DNA from: CAVURS01 sp963795385
GTDB taxonomy: Bacteria; Actinomycetota; Actinomycetes; Actinomycetales; CAVURS01
Length of the DNA: 64,000 nucleotides
NCBI GenBank assembly: GCA_963795385.1
Contig: CAWCHK010000014.1
Location: 744,001 to 808,000, forward strand
Direction: 5' to 3'
Both the position numbers and the translations under genes were made by a program. Shown here piece by piece: positions 1-8,974 of this stretch (position 1 is the first letter of the stretch; every line of letters begins with the position of its first letter). The notes below the pieces were generated by a model. That model made no database searches. It was not told where the DNA came from and saw only the letters and a program-made list of their open reading frames with translations.

Positions 1-1
1 A

Positions 2-103
2 GACCTGTTGCTGTTCACCGTTGGCGTCTTCGTCGTTGTTCAGCTCCTCACCGACCTCGCGCAGGCCGCGATCGACCCGCGCGTTCGACTGGAGGCGGCA
101 TGA
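2..103 (+). CDS. ABC transporter permease, DppB-type (3' end only)
   Basis: Only the last 33 codons are in the window, ending in TGA at 101-103. The residues are hydrophobic (FTVGVFVVVQLLTDLAQAAI) and finish with a short polar tail DPRVRLEAA, which is how DppB/OppB-type inner-membrane permeases end. The stop overlaps the ATG of the next permease by ATGA, as is usual for dppB-dppC pairs. The assignment rests mainly on this position before a DppC-type gene; the tail alone is not diagnostic. Confidence 0.75.
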   Translation, partial: DLLLFTVGVFVVVQLLTDLAQAAIDPRVRLEAA

Positions 104-975
104 CCGCCGCGAGCGCGGACGTGATGGCCGACGTCAGTGCCGTTCCCGTCCCCACTGGTAGGGCCCGCTGGGGTCGCGCGCTGCGCTACCCGGAGACCGT
201 CGTGGGCGTGGTGATCGTCGTGCTTCTCCTGGGAGCGGGCCTTCTGGCCCCGCTGCTGGCGCCGTACGGCGTCGATGCGCAGAGCAGTGGCAGCTTCGCC
301 GGGGCGAGCGGTCAGCACCTGCTCGGCACCGACGAGTTCGGCCGTGACGTGTTCAGCCGGGTGCTGTTCGGCATCCGCCAGGACGTCGTGGTCGCCGGAC
401 TCGCCGTACCCCTGGGCGCAGTGCTCGGGACCGCGCTCGGACTGCTCTGCGGGGTGCATCGACTGCTCGACTCCCTCATCCAGCGTGCCTTCGACGTCCT
501 GCTCGCGTTCACGGCGCTGGTCATGGGGGTTGCGGTGTCGGCCACGGCGATCGGTCCGGGACTCGAAGCGATCGTGGTGACCGTCGTCTTCGTCAACGTG
601 CCGCTGTTCGGACGATTGACGCGCGCTGCCGTCCGGTCCCAGCAGAACAGGGACTACGTCGTCGCGGCCGAGCTCATCGGCGCCGCTCCCAGCCGCGTGC
701 TGCTGCGGCACATCTTGCCCAACGCACTGGACGCCCTCATCGTCCAAGCGGCGCTGAGCCTCTCCATGGCGGTCTTCATCGAGGGAGCCATGAGCTTCGT
801 CGGCATCGGTATCCGGCCGCCCCAGCCCTCGCTGGGCAGTCTGCTGCGGACGAGCACCAACTTCCTGCACCAAAACCCTTGGTACGCCCTCGGACCCATC
901 ATCGTGGTCACGCTTCTCGTCCTGGGCTTCAACCTGATCGCCGACGGCCTCAACCGAGGGCTGCTGCGCCGATGA
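100..975 (+). CDS. ABC transporter permease, DppC/OppC family
   Basis: Integral-membrane permease of a peptide/opine/nickel-type ABC importer, 291 residues, normal length for DppC. Near residues 73-91 it carries the family hallmark HLLGTDEFGRDVFSRVLFG, and at about 189-209 the EAA-type loop (AAELIGAAPSRVLLRHILPN) that contacts the ATPase. Membrane segments lie near residues 34-54, 97-118, 134-150, 155-170 and 263-285. The ATG overlaps the stop of the upstream permease, and its own stop overlaps the ATG at 972. It sits in an operon with sugar-acid enzymes, so the cargo is more likely a sugar acid, glycoside or opine-like compound than a peptide; that is inference. Confidence 0.9.
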   Translation: MTAASADVMADVSAVPVPTGRARWGRALRYPETVVGVVIVVLLLGAGLLAPLLAPYGVDAQSSGSFAGASGQHLLGTDEFGRDVFSRVLFGIRQDVVVAGLAVPLGAVLGTALGLLCGVHRLLDSLIQRAFDVLLAFTALVMGVAVSATAIGPGLEAIVVTVVFVNVPLFGRLTRAAVRSQQNRDYVVAAELIGAAPSRVLLRHILPNALDALIVQAALSLSMAVFIEGAMSFVGIGIRPPQPSLGSLLRTSTNFLHQNPWYALGPIIVVTLLVLGFNLIADGLNRGLLRR

Positions 976-1892
976 TCCATCCGACGCCAGCCATCTCCCA
1001 GCGGGGCGACCTCGCCGTCTCGACCCATCAACTGACCCCAGGTGGTGCGCTGCTCGGCGAGTCGCCGCGATGGGACAGCCGCACCGGCAGAGCCCTGTGG
1101 GTCGACCTGTGGGGCGGGCTGCTGCACGCCACGGACCCGGCGAGTGGGGAGACCGAAACACGCGACGTCGGTGCGCCACTGTCCGCGGTGGTGCTCACCA
1201 CCCGGGGTACCGCCGTCGTCACCCAGGGCTTGCACGTCCTCGAGCTCACCGACAACGGACTGCGAGACGTGCTCGACCTGCCGGAGCGCGAGGGTCTGCG
1301 GACCAACGACGCCTCGGTCGACGCGGCGGGCCGGCTGTGGGTCGGGACCATGTTCACGCCCGGCCGCGAGGGCGCCGCGGGTTCCCTGTGGCGCTGGGAG
1401 CCGGGCGAAAGAGAGGCCGTCCGAGTTCTCGACGACGTGCTGCTGGCCAACGGGATCGGGTGGAGCCCGGCCGGCGACCGCCTCTTCTTCGTCGACTCGA
1501 CCCGGCAGCGGGTCACGGCGTACCCGTTCGACGTGGCGACGGGAAGGCTCGGGGGCGCCGAGCCCTTCGTTCAGGTGCCCTCTGGGGCCGGACTCCCCGA
1601 CGGGCTCGCCGTCGCCGCCGACGGCTCCGTCTGGCTGGCCCTCGCGGGTGGTGGCGCGGTCCACCGGTACGACGCAGAGGGCGCCCTCCTCGAGCGCATC
1701 GAGCTGCCGGTCCAATACCCCACCAGCTGTGCTTTCGGAGGGCCAAGCCTGACCGATCTGCTGGTCACGACCGGGTCGCGCCAGCTGCCGAGCGCCATCC
1801 GGGGCCAGGCTGTGGCCGACGGGGCCGGCGCCCTCTTCCGCGTCGACGCCGGTGTGGCCGGGCTGGCGCCCAACCGTCTGGAGATCCCGTGA
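972..1892 (+). CDS. SMP-30/gluconolactonase/LRE family protein
   Basis: Predicted six-bladed beta-propeller sugar lactonase of 306 residues. The start at 972 is chosen because ATGA there overlaps the upstream stop; a longer in-frame reading begins inside the permease. Visible landmarks are LGESPRWD near the N-terminus (Glu30, the usual metal ligand), TNDASVDAAGRLWVGTM, and ANGIGWSPAGDRLFFVDS with the conserved Asn and Asp ligands, then DGLAVAADGSVWLAL. Family members hydrolyse aldonolactones using a divalent metal. Lying before an SDR dehydrogenase, an aldolase and a kinase, it probably opens the lactone formed by sugar oxidation. Its stop overlaps the GTG of the next gene. Confidence 0.88.
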   Translation: MIHPTPAISQRGDLAVSTHQLTPGGALLGESPRWDSRTGRALWVDLWGGLLHATDPASGETETRDVGAPLSAVVLTTRGTAVVTQGLHVLELTDNGLRDVLDLPEREGLRTNDASVDAAGRLWVGTMFTPGREGAAGSLWRWEPGEREAVRVLDDVLLANGIGWSPAGDRLFFVDSTRQRVTAYPFDVATGRLGGAEPFVQVPSGAGLPDGLAVAADGSVWLALAGGGAVHRYDAEGALLERIELPVQYPTSCAFGGPSLTDLLVTTGSRQLPSAIRGQAVADGAGALFRVDAGVAGLAPNRLEIP

Positions 1893-2626
1893 GCACCCTG
1901 GCCGGCACCATCAGCATCGTTACGGGCGCGGCCCGGGGAATCGGGCGAGCAGTCGCGGAGCATCTCGCCGCGCTAGGCAGCGTCGTCGTCGCCCTGGATA
2001 TCGACCCTGCGGTCGAGCACACCGACTGGATCGGGCTGGCCGGCGACGTCACCGACCCGGAGGTTCGGGCTCGTGTGCTGGAGCTCGCCCTGGCCCAGGA
2101 CGGCTCCCTCGGTGTCCTCGTCAACTGCGCCTTCGCCGAGGAGCGGGCCCCCCTGCTCGAGGGCACCCCTGAGGGATGGGCTCGTACACAAGCGGTCTCG
2201 CTCACTGCCCCGGTCGAGCTCAGCCGTGGGTTCGTCGCGTCGCTCGACGGCCCCGGCTCCATCGTCAACGTCGCATCGGTGCACGCCTTCGGCGCCGTCA
2301 CCGGCTTCGGTGCCTATGCGGCGGCCAAGGCGGGCCTGATGTCGTTCACGCGGACAGCGGCCCTGGAGTGGGGACCGCGAGGAGTTCGCGTCAACGCCGT
2401 CGCCCCCGGTTTCGTCGCGGTCGAGCGCAACCGCCACATCTGGCAGGACGCGACCAGGCTCGAGGCGGTCGTCTCGCGCGCTCCGTTGCATCGGGCCGGC
2501 ACCCCGGACGAGATCGCGCGGTGCGTGGGCTTCCTGGTCGGTCCGGACGCCTCGTTCGTCACTGGCGCGGTGTTGCCCGTCGATGGTGGCCTCTTGGCCC
2601 GGCTTCCGGAAGGAGAGCGCCCGTGA
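1889..2626 (+). CDS. SDR family oxidoreductase
   Basis: Classical short-chain dehydrogenase of 245 residues. The NAD(P)-binding motif TGAARGIG lies at residues 12-19, and the catalytic set is Ser130 (NVAS), Tyr143 and Lys147 (YAAAK). ALDID after beta-2 puts an acidic residue where NAD-preferring enzymes have one. PGF and DGG motifs near the C-terminus are typical. GTG start in a GTGA overlap with the lactonase. In this operon it probably oxidises a sugar or sugar acid; the exact substrate cannot be read from sequence. Confidence 0.9.
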   Translation: MSTLAGTISIVTGAARGIGRAVAEHLAALGSVVVALDIDPAVEHTDWIGLAGDVTDPEVRARVLELALAQDGSLGVLVNCAFAEERAPLLEGTPEGWARTQAVSLTAPVELSRGFVASLDGPGSIVNVASVHAFGAVTGFGAYAAAKAGLMSFTRTAALEWGPRGVRVNAVAPGFVAVERNRHIWQDATRLEAVVSRAPLHRAGTPDEIARCVGFLVGPDASFVTGAVLPVDGGLLARLPEGERP

Positions 2627-4743
2627 CCGCAGTCGACGCCGAACCCGTCCTGCAGGTACACGACCTGGTCACCCGGTTCGAGACGCCGCGCGGCACGGTC
2701 CGCGCCGTCGAGCAGGTGAGCTTCGAGGTGGGGGCCGGCGAGACGCTCGCCCTGGTGGGTGAGTCAGGCTCCGGGAAGTCGGTGACGGCCCTGTCCTTGA
2801 TGCGGCTGATCCGACCGCCCGGACGGGTCGTGTCCGGCCGCGTCATCTTCGGCGGCCGCGATCTGCTGAGCCTGCGGGAGAGGGAGATGCGCAAGGTTCG
2901 CGGTGGCGGGATCGGCATGGTCTTCCAGGACCCGCTGTCCTCGCTGGACCCGGTGATGCGGATCCGGACCCAGCTCGAGGAGGCGATGCTGGCGCACGGG
3001 AAGTTCACCCGGCGCTCGGCCCGAGACCGCGCCGTCGAGCTGATGGCAAGGGTCGGGATCCCCGACCCCGAAGCGCGGCTGGCCGAGTATCCGCATGCGT
3101 TCTCTGGCGGCATGCGCCAGCGGGTCGGGATCGCGGTGGCCCTGGCCAACCAGCCGGACCTGATCATCGCCGACGAACCGACGACAGCGCTGGACGTGAC
3201 CATCCAGGCCCAGATCCTCGAGCTGTTGGGTGAGCTGAACCGCGACCTCGGAACGGCCATCATCCTCATCACGCACAACCTCGGGGTCGTGGCCCGCACC
3301 TGTCAGCGGGTCGCCGTGATGTACGGCGGGCGAATCGTCGAGAAGGCAACGGCCGCAGACCTGTTCGCCCAGCCGCGGCATCCGTACACCCGGGCCCTCC
3401 TGGCCGCGACACCGCGGATCGCCGACGATCGCCAGCGCCCACTGGTCCCGATCGAGGGCCGGCCGCCGGACCTGGTCGCCCCGATCCCGGGGTGCGCCTT
3501 CGCGCCGCGATGTGAGGCTGCGCAGGAGCGCTGCCACCGTGAGGAGCCCCCCACCTACGGCGACACGGGCCAAGGCAGGCAGTGGGACTGTTGGGTCGCC
3601 GGTCCGGACGGATCGCTGCCACCGCCGAGGACACCAGCCCAGTCGGTGACCCGAGACGAGGTCTCGGTGACCGGCGAGATCCTCCTGTCGGTCGAGGACC
3701 TGGTCAAGACCTTCCCGGTCAAGCCCGGCACCGGTCTTCGGCGGGGAACGGCCGGGGAGGTGCGCGCCATCGACGGCGTGAATCTCGAGATCTCGCCGGG
3801 AGAGACCGTCGGCCTGGTCGGCGAGTCCGGCTGCGGGAAGTCGACGCTGGCCAAGGCTCTCCTCGGGATCGATCCGCCCACCTCCGGCACGGTGAGGTTC
3901 GACGGGCACGAGGTGGGTACCCTCACCGGTCGCGCGCTCCGGGACTTCCGCAGTCACGTGCAGCTGGTCTTCCAGGACCCGATGTCCTCGCTCAACCCGC
4001 GCCTGAAGGTCGGCGACGCGATAGCGGAGCCACTTGTCGTCCGCCGGATCGCGCCGGGCCAGGCGCGGCGACGGGTCGCCGAGCTGCTGGACCTGGTGGG
4101 GCTGGACCCGTCGGCCTCGAGCCGCTACCCGCACGAGTTCTCCGGTGGACAGCGTCAGCGGGTGGTCATCGCCCGCGCACTAGCGGTCGACCCGCGGATG
4201 CTCGTCTGCGACGAGGCGGTCTCGGCCCTCGATGTCTCGTTGCAGGCGCAGATCGTCAACCTGCTCCAGCGGCTGCAGCGCGACCTCGGTCTCGCGTACC
4301 TGTTCATCGGTCACGACCTGGCAACGGTGCGGCACATCTCGCACCGCATCTTGGTCATGTACCTGGGGCAGGTCGTTGAGTCCGGGCCGTCCGAGCTCAT
4401 CACGGGCAACCCCCAACACCCGTACACCGCCAGCCTTCTCTCCGCTGTCCCCGAACCGGACCCCGTCGCCGAGGCGAGCCGCGAGCGCATCCTGCTCAGC
4501 GGCGACGTGCCCAGCCCCCTCGCGCCCCCCGAGGCCTGCCGGTTCCACACCCGCTGCCCCATCGGTCCCCTGGCGAACCCGGACCGGACCATCTGCGCCA
4601 CCCGAGCGCCAACGTTGCGCGAGGTTGCGCCCGGGCAGTACGCGGCGTGTCACTTCCCGGGCGAGCTCAGCGGGGTCGGCGTCGGCGTCGCGGACCCAGC
4701 TGCGGGGCCGATCCCTCCCGAGTTCGCGAAGGACCGGTCGTGA
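2623..4743 (+). CDS. Fused double ABC ATPase (DppD-DppF type)
   Basis: A 706-residue protein carrying both ATPases of an oligopeptide-type importer in one chain. Domain 1 has Walker A GESGSGKS from residue 46, signature FSGGMRQR near 162 and Walker B LIIADEP; domain 2 has Walker A GESGCGKS from residue 400, signature EFSGGQRQR near 506 and Walker B MLVCDEA. Each half ends with the oligopeptide-type C-terminal domain whose Cys residues bind a 4Fe-4S cluster or metal in some relatives (CAFAPRCEAAQERC and CRFHTRCPIG). GTG start at 2623 in a GTGA overlap, with AGGAG at 2611. The fusion is known in actinobacteria; separate dppD and dppF genes are commoner. Confidence 0.92.
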   Translation: MTAVDAEPVLQVHDLVTRFETPRGTVRAVEQVSFEVGAGETLALVGESGSGKSVTALSLMRLIRPPGRVVSGRVIFGGRDLLSLREREMRKVRGGGIGMVFQDPLSSLDPVMRIRTQLEEAMLAHGKFTRRSARDRAVELMARVGIPDPEARLAEYPHAFSGGMRQRVGIAVALANQPDLIIADEPTTALDVTIQAQILELLGELNRDLGTAIILITHNLGVVARTCQRVAVMYGGRIVEKATAADLFAQPRHPYTRALLAATPRIADDRQRPLVPIEGRPPDLVAPIPGCAFAPRCEAAQERCHREEPPTYGDTGQGRQWDCWVAGPDGSLPPPRTPAQSVTRDEVSVTGEILLSVEDLVKTFPVKPGTGLRRGTAGEVRAIDGVNLEISPGETVGLVGESGCGKSTLAKALLGIDPPTSGTVRFDGHEVGTLTGRALRDFRSHVQLVFQDPMSSLNPRLKVGDAIAEPLVVRRIAPGQARRRVAELLDLVGLDPSASSRYPHEFSGGQRQRVVIARALAVDPRMLVCDEAVSALDVSLQAQIVNLLQRLQRDLGLAYLFIGHDLATVRHISHRILVMYLGQVVESGPSELITGNPQHPYTASLLSAVPEPDPVAEASRERILLSGDVPSPLAPPEACRFHTRCPIGPLANPDRTICATRAPTLREVAPGQYAACHFPGELSGVGVGVADPAAGPIPPEFAKDRS

Positions 4744-5375
4744 CCACGTCGGCGCTCGAGGGGTACGCAGCAGTGCGCGAGAGCAGGCTCGTCGCGATCC
4801 TGCGGGCGTCCGAGCCCGATCGGCTCGTGTCGGGCGCCGAGGCCCTCGTCGCCGAAGGGGTGGTGACGCTCGAGCTGCCCCTGACCAGCCCAGGCGCTCT
4901 GGAAGCGATCACGCGGACCGTCACCGCGGTCGGCGGCCGGGCGCTCGTAGGGGCCGGTACGGTGCGCACGGACGACGACGCCGTCGCTGCCCTCGCCGCG
5001 GGGGCGCGGTTCCTGGTCACACCTGCGCTCTCAGTGCCGGTCATCGAGCTGGCCCTGGCCCATGGTGTCGCGGTCATCCCCGGAGTGATGACCCCCACCG
5101 AGTACGAGACAGCACGAGCCGCAGGGGCTCAGATGGTGAAGCTGTTCCCAGCCCAGGGCCTGGGACCGGCGTACCTGCGTCATCTCCGAGTCCCATTTCC
5201 CGACCTCGAGGCGGTTCCGACCGCCGGGATCGAGCTCGGTGACGCAGGCGGCTGGCTGGCCGCCGGTGCGGTCGCGCTCGGCGTCGGCTCGCCTCTGACC
5301 GGGACCTGTCTCGAGACCGGCGACCTCGACGAGCTGCGGTCCCGAGCCAGGGCGTGGAAGGCCGCGGTCTCGTGA
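4740..5375 (+). CDS. KDPG/KDPGal-type aldolase
   Basis: Class I 2-keto-3-deoxy-6-phospho-aldonate aldolase, 211 residues, the usual length. Glu45 (TLELPL) and Lys134 (MVKLFPA) fit the general base and Schiff-base lysine of the E. coli enzyme; GAGTV and the GIELGDAGGWLAAG phosphate loop are also present. It would split a phosphorylated keto-deoxy sugar acid into pyruvate and glyceraldehyde 3-phosphate. GTG start in a GTGA overlap with the ATPase gene. With the following kinase it makes a KDG-to-KDPG-to-triose route. Confidence 0.9.
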   Translation: MTTSALEGYAAVRESRLVAILRASEPDRLVSGAEALVAEGVVTLELPLTSPGALEAITRTVTAVGGRALVGAGTVRTDDDAVAALAAGARFLVTPALSVPVIELALAHGVAVIPGVMTPTEYETARAAGAQMVKLFPAQGLGPAYLRHLRVPFPDLEAVPTAGIELGDAGGWLAAGAVALGVGSPLTGTCLETGDLDELRSRARAWKAAVS

Positions 5376-6322
5376 CCCTCGACGTGCTCACCCTCGGCGA
5401 GACGATGGGTGTGGTCGAGAACGAGCGCGTCGGACCACTACGCCTCGGCGGCACCATGCGGCTCGGCATCGCCGGTGCCGAGAGCACCGTGGCGATCGGA
5501 GTCGCACGGCTCGGTGGGACCGCCCGCTGGCTGGGCGTGGTCGGTGACGACGAGATCGGTGCCATGATCCGGCGCACGCTCGCGGCGGAGGGTGTCGAGA
5601 CCGACGGCATCGTGGTCGATCCCGCTCTATCGACCGGACTGATGCTGAAGGAGCGGCGTACGGCAGCGGTGACGAGAGTTCGCTATCACCGCCAGCACGG
5701 AGCCGGCGCCCGACTGGCGGCGGAGCACGTGCACGGTGAAGACATCGAGCGGGCGGCCTGGCTCCATCTGTCCGGCATCACCCCGGCTCTGTCGACCAGT
5801 GCCCGCGAGGCCGTTCGGCATGCGATCGACCTGGCCGAGGAAGCGGGGACGAAGATCAGCCTCGACCTCAACTACCGCGCAGCGCTCTGGCCGGCCGAGG
5901 AGGCCGCACCCGAGCTGCGGCGGCTGGCCGCACGGTCGGACCTGGTGCTCGCCACCCTCGAGGAGTCCGCACTCCTGACCGGCGACCACACGGCGGAACC
6001 GCTCACGGCGGCCCGAGCGATCGCCGCCCTCGGGCCACGGATCGTCGTGGTCAAGCTCGGCGTCGAGGGCGCGGTCGTCTGGGACGGCGAGGTCCGGCAC
6101 CAGGTGCCGGCGCACAGGACACTCCTGCTCGACCCCGTCGGCGCCGGCGACGCCTTCGCCGCCGGGCTGCTGGCCGATCTCGCTGCCGGGCGATCCCTTG
6201 TCCAGGCTTTGGGAACCGCCGCCACCGTCGCGGCGATCAACGTCTCATGTGCGGGAGACTGGGAAGGTCTGCCCACCCGGGCAGACCTCGACCTACTGCG
6301 GAGGGCCGATGTCGTCCGCTGA
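5372..6322 (+). CDS. PfkB-family sugar kinase, 2-keto-3-deoxygluconate kinase type
   Basis: Ribokinase-fold kinase of 316 residues. The signature DPVGAGDAFAAG places the catalytic base at Asp260, and the N-terminus has the substrate-side GE(T)MG and GGTARWLGVVGDDEIG region of KdgK-like proteins. SLDLNYRAALW is typical of KDG kinases. GTG start chosen for its GTGA overlap with the aldolase stop; an earlier in-frame GTG at 5354 would overlap more. The kinase-aldolase order supports phosphorylation of 2-keto-3-deoxy-gluconate or -galactonate. Confidence 0.88.
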   Translation: MTLDVLTLGETMGVVENERVGPLRLGGTMRLGIAGAESTVAIGVARLGGTARWLGVVGDDEIGAMIRRTLAAEGVETDGIVVDPALSTGLMLKERRTAAVTRVRYHRQHGAGARLAAEHVHGEDIERAAWLHLSGITPALSTSAREAVRHAIDLAEEAGTKISLDLNYRAALWPAEEAAPELRRLAARSDLVLATLEESALLTGDHTAEPLTAARAIAALGPRIVVVKLGVEGAVVWDGEVRHQVPAHRTLLLDPVGAGDAFAAGLLADLAAGRSLVQALGTAATVAAINVSCAGDWEGLPTRADLDLLRRADVVR

Positions 6323-7517
6323 GCTGTGGGCCGCTCGCGGCACGGATCTGCTCGCTCTCCGCCGTGGCAACCTCGCCCTGGTCGCCCAGGCGGTGCTGCG
6401 AATGGGTTCGGTGTCGCGCGCCGAGATCGCCGAGCTGACCGGCCTCAGTCCCACGAGCCTGACCAAGATCACCGCTCAGATGAAGGCCGCGCAGCTGCTC
6501 GTGGAAGGCGTCGCGATCGCCGAGGGCGAGGCTGGTCGGCCCCGGGTACCCGTCGCGCTGGACACCACTCACCACCGGTTCATCGGTATCCACATCGGCT
6601 TGCGGCGTACGACCGGTGGCCTGGTGGACCTCGCGGGTGGCGTCGTCGCCGAGCGCGTGATCACGCACCGGCGGACCAGTCAGAAGTCGATCCTGGGCGA
6701 GGCTCGTGAGCTCTGCGATGACCTGACCGAGCTCGCCGGTGGTGCCGCGCACGTGCTGGGGGCGGGGGTTGCGACCGGGGGGCGGGTCGATCCCGAGTCG
6801 GGCGTGGTCTTGCACCATCCGCTCCTGGGTTGGCGGGACGTGCCGCTCGCCGCCGAGCTCGGGACGCGGACCTTTCCCATGTTCATCGACAGCAGCGTGC
6901 GCTCGCTGGCTCTGGCCGAGTCCTACCTGGGCGTGGCCCAGGGCGCTTCGTCGGCCGTGTTCCTCTTCATCGGCAACATCGTCGGGGCGGGACTGCTCGT
7001 CGACGGCCGACTTCGCCGGGGTCGTGATGCCGCAGCTGGGACCCTCGACCACCTTCCGGTGGGCGGCTCGGGCCAAGAGCGTTGCGTGTGCGGGCGCAGC
7101 GACTGCCTCGCGGTCGTGGGTAGTGACGTCGCCGTGCTCGCCCGGGCCCGAGCGCTGGGCTTGGTCGGCCCGCAGTCGTCGTTCGAGGCCCTGGTACGCC
7201 GTTCGCGCTCGGGCGTCGCAGCCGCGGCCTCCTTGCTTCGCGAGCGGGCCGAGTACGCAGGGGTGGCAGCGGCGATCCTGCTCGACATCCTCGACCCCGA
7301 TGTCCTGGTCCTCGGCGGCGGATTGCTGCAGACCCCGGAGTATCTGGACGCGTTGAGGGCATCGGCTGCGGCTCGGCTCAGCCGGCCGAACGCCGCCGAG
7401 CGCATCGTGCCGACCGGGCTGGGCGAGGGAACCCTCGTTCGTGGCTCGGCCAGCCTTCCCATGCACGCGTTCTACTCCGACCCGCTACGGATGCTCAACG
7501 GCGGAGTCCTTCTCTGA
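6309..7517 (+). CDS. ROK family transcriptional regulator
   Basis: A 402-residue ROK repressor: an N-terminal winged helix-turn-helix (SRAEIAELTGLSPTSLTKI) followed by a sugar-kinase-like ligand domain. The Cys-rich zinc site CVCGRSDC lies near residues 259-266, and a glycine-rich ATPase-like turn LGGGLLQTPEY near the C-terminus. The ATG at 6309 is preceded by GGAGGG at 6299 and overlaps the kinase gene by a few codons. As the last gene of the sugar operon it is the likely local repressor, with a pathway sugar or sugar phosphate as inducer. Confidence 0.88.
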   Translation: MSSAELWAARGTDLLALRRGNLALVAQAVLRMGSVSRAEIAELTGLSPTSLTKITAQMKAAQLLVEGVAIAEGEAGRPRVPVALDTTHHRFIGIHIGLRRTTGGLVDLAGGVVAERVITHRRTSQKSILGEARELCDDLTELAGGAAHVLGAGVATGGRVDPESGVVLHHPLLGWRDVPLAAELGTRTFPMFIDSSVRSLALAESYLGVAQGASSAVFLFIGNIVGAGLLVDGRLRRGRDAAAGTLDHLPVGGSGQERCVCGRSDCLAVVGSDVAVLARARALGLVGPQSSFEALVRRSRSGVAAAASLLRERAEYAGVAAAILLDILDPDVLVLGGGLLQTPEYLDALRASAAARLSRPNAAERIVPTGLGEGTLVRGSASLPMHAFYSDPLRMLNGGVLL

Positions 7518-7667
7518 TTCGTCGGACGCATGACCAGGCCGGGACCAATCCGGCGCGCTTGCTCGCCCTCCGAAGTCCCGCGACTGGTTCGGCTTGGTGT
7601 GGATGCCCGTCAGCCGATCCCCGCGCCGCCACTGGCGCCGGGACGGGGTGAAATCCATTCGCGTAGC

Positions 7668-8951
7668 TCAGAGTCGACGGGCGCGGTTCAGCTCGGCCCG
7701 GCGGCGCAGCACTGCGCGCTCGCCCTCGTTCCTGGTTCGGGCGACCGCCTCGGTGAACGCCTCGGCTGCCTCCGGATGCATCCCGGCCCGCTCGAGCAGG
7801 TCTCCTCGCACGCTTGGCACGAGTGCTGACTCGCCGAGGGCGTCCGCCTCCAGTCCCGCCAGGACGGCCAGCCCCGCGTCCGGGCCGAACGCCCGACCGT
7901 GCGCAACGGCCCGGTTCACCTCGACGACCGGCCCCGGCGCCGCATCGGCCAGGACGTCGTAGAGGGCCGCGATCCGGCGCCAGTCGGTCTCCTCGGCCCG
8001 CTTGGCGCGGGCGTGCTGCGCGGCTATCGACGCTTGCAGGAAGTACTTCCCGACCGGCTTTCCGCGCGCAGCCAGCCGCTCGGCCTGCTGGAGGGCGGCC
8101 ATCCCGCGCTTGATCAACAACTGGTCCCAGCGGGTGCGGTCCTGCGCCTCGAGCAGGACCGGTGCGCCGTGCTCATCCAGGCGGGCGGTCAGTCGCGAGC
8201 CCTGCAGCTCCAGCAGCCCTTGCAGCCCGAGTACCTCAGGCTCGTCGGGAGCGAGAGCGGCCAGCATCCGCGCGAGCCGCATCGCCTCGTTGGCCAGGTC
8301 CGGCCGCATCCAGTCCTCGCCCGCGGTCGCGGAATAGCCCTCGTTGAAGACGAGGTAGATCACCGCCATGACGTCGTCGAGGCGCTTGGTCCGCTCCGGA
8401 CCGGTGGGCAGCTCGAACTCGGCGTGCGCCTCGGAGAGCGTCTTCTTGGCCCGCGAGATGCGCTGTCCCATAGCGGATTCCGTGGCGAGGAAGCCGCGGG
8501 CGATCTCGGCGGTGGTGAGCCCGCCAACCAGACGCAGCGTCAGCGCAGCGCGCGAGTCGGCGGACAGGGAGGGGTGGCAGGACAAGAAGATGAGCCGAAG
8601 GACGTCGTCCTCGATGTAGTCCACCTGGGCGTCGAGATCAGGCATGGCAGCCTCCTCGCCCCCACGGGTGTGTTCGAGCTCCGCAACCTTGCGGTGCAGC
8701 GCTGTGGCTCGCCGGAAGTGGTCGATGCCGCGCCGCTTCGCGGTGGTCATCAGCCACCCCGCCGGGTTCTCCGGCACGCCCGTCGCCGGCCACTGCTCGA
8801 GCGCAGCCACGAGTGCGTCCTGCGCCAGGTCCTCGGCGAGTCCGACATCACGGGTCATCCGCGTGAGTGCGCCGACGAGGCGGGCCGATTCGGCCCGCCA
8901 CGCGGCGACGATGGCCCCGATCGGGTCATCCGTACGGGACTCTGCCGGCAC
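7668..8951 (-). CDS. ECF42-type RNA polymerase sigma factor with C-terminal TPR-like extension
   Basis: A 427-residue sigma-70-like factor. Region 2 (DLAQDALVAALEQWP, RRGIDHFRRA) and region 4 (RLVGGLTTAEIARGFLATE) occupy the first 190 residues. The rest is the long helical extension of the ECF42 group, including VIYLVFNEGY and EVNRAVA repeats. ECF42 genes characteristically sit beside YCII/DGPF proteins, as here (gene at 8975), and lack an anti-sigma factor; the extension is thought to control activity. GTG start. A second copy of this pair is at 45199-46799. Confidence 0.9.
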   Translation of the reverse strand: MPAESRTDDPIGAIVAAWRAESARLVGALTRMTRDVGLAEDLAQDALVAALEQWPATGVPENPAGWLMTTAKRRGIDHFRRATALHRKVAELEHTRGGEEAAMPDLDAQVDYIEDDVLRLIFLSCHPSLSADSRAALTLRLVGGLTTAEIARGFLATESAMGQRISRAKKTLSEAHAEFELPTGPERTKRLDDVMAVIYLVFNEGYSATAGEDWMRPDLANEAMRLARMLAALAPDEPEVLGLQGLLELQGSRLTARLDEHGAPVLLEAQDRTRWDQLLIKRGMAALQQAERLAARGKPVGKYFLQASIAAQHARAKRAEETDWRRIAALYDVLADAAPGPVVEVNRAVAHGRAFGPDAGLAVLAGLEADALGESALVPSVRGDLLERAGMHPEAAEAFTEAVARTRNEGERAVLRRRAELNRARRL

Positions 8952-8974
8952 GTGGCCAGCGTAGTGAGCCCCTC

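Noticed and set aside
7518..7667. The gap between the ROK gene and the first ECF42 gene checked for RNA genes.
   Set aside because: No tRNA-like fold or convincing stem-loop was seen.
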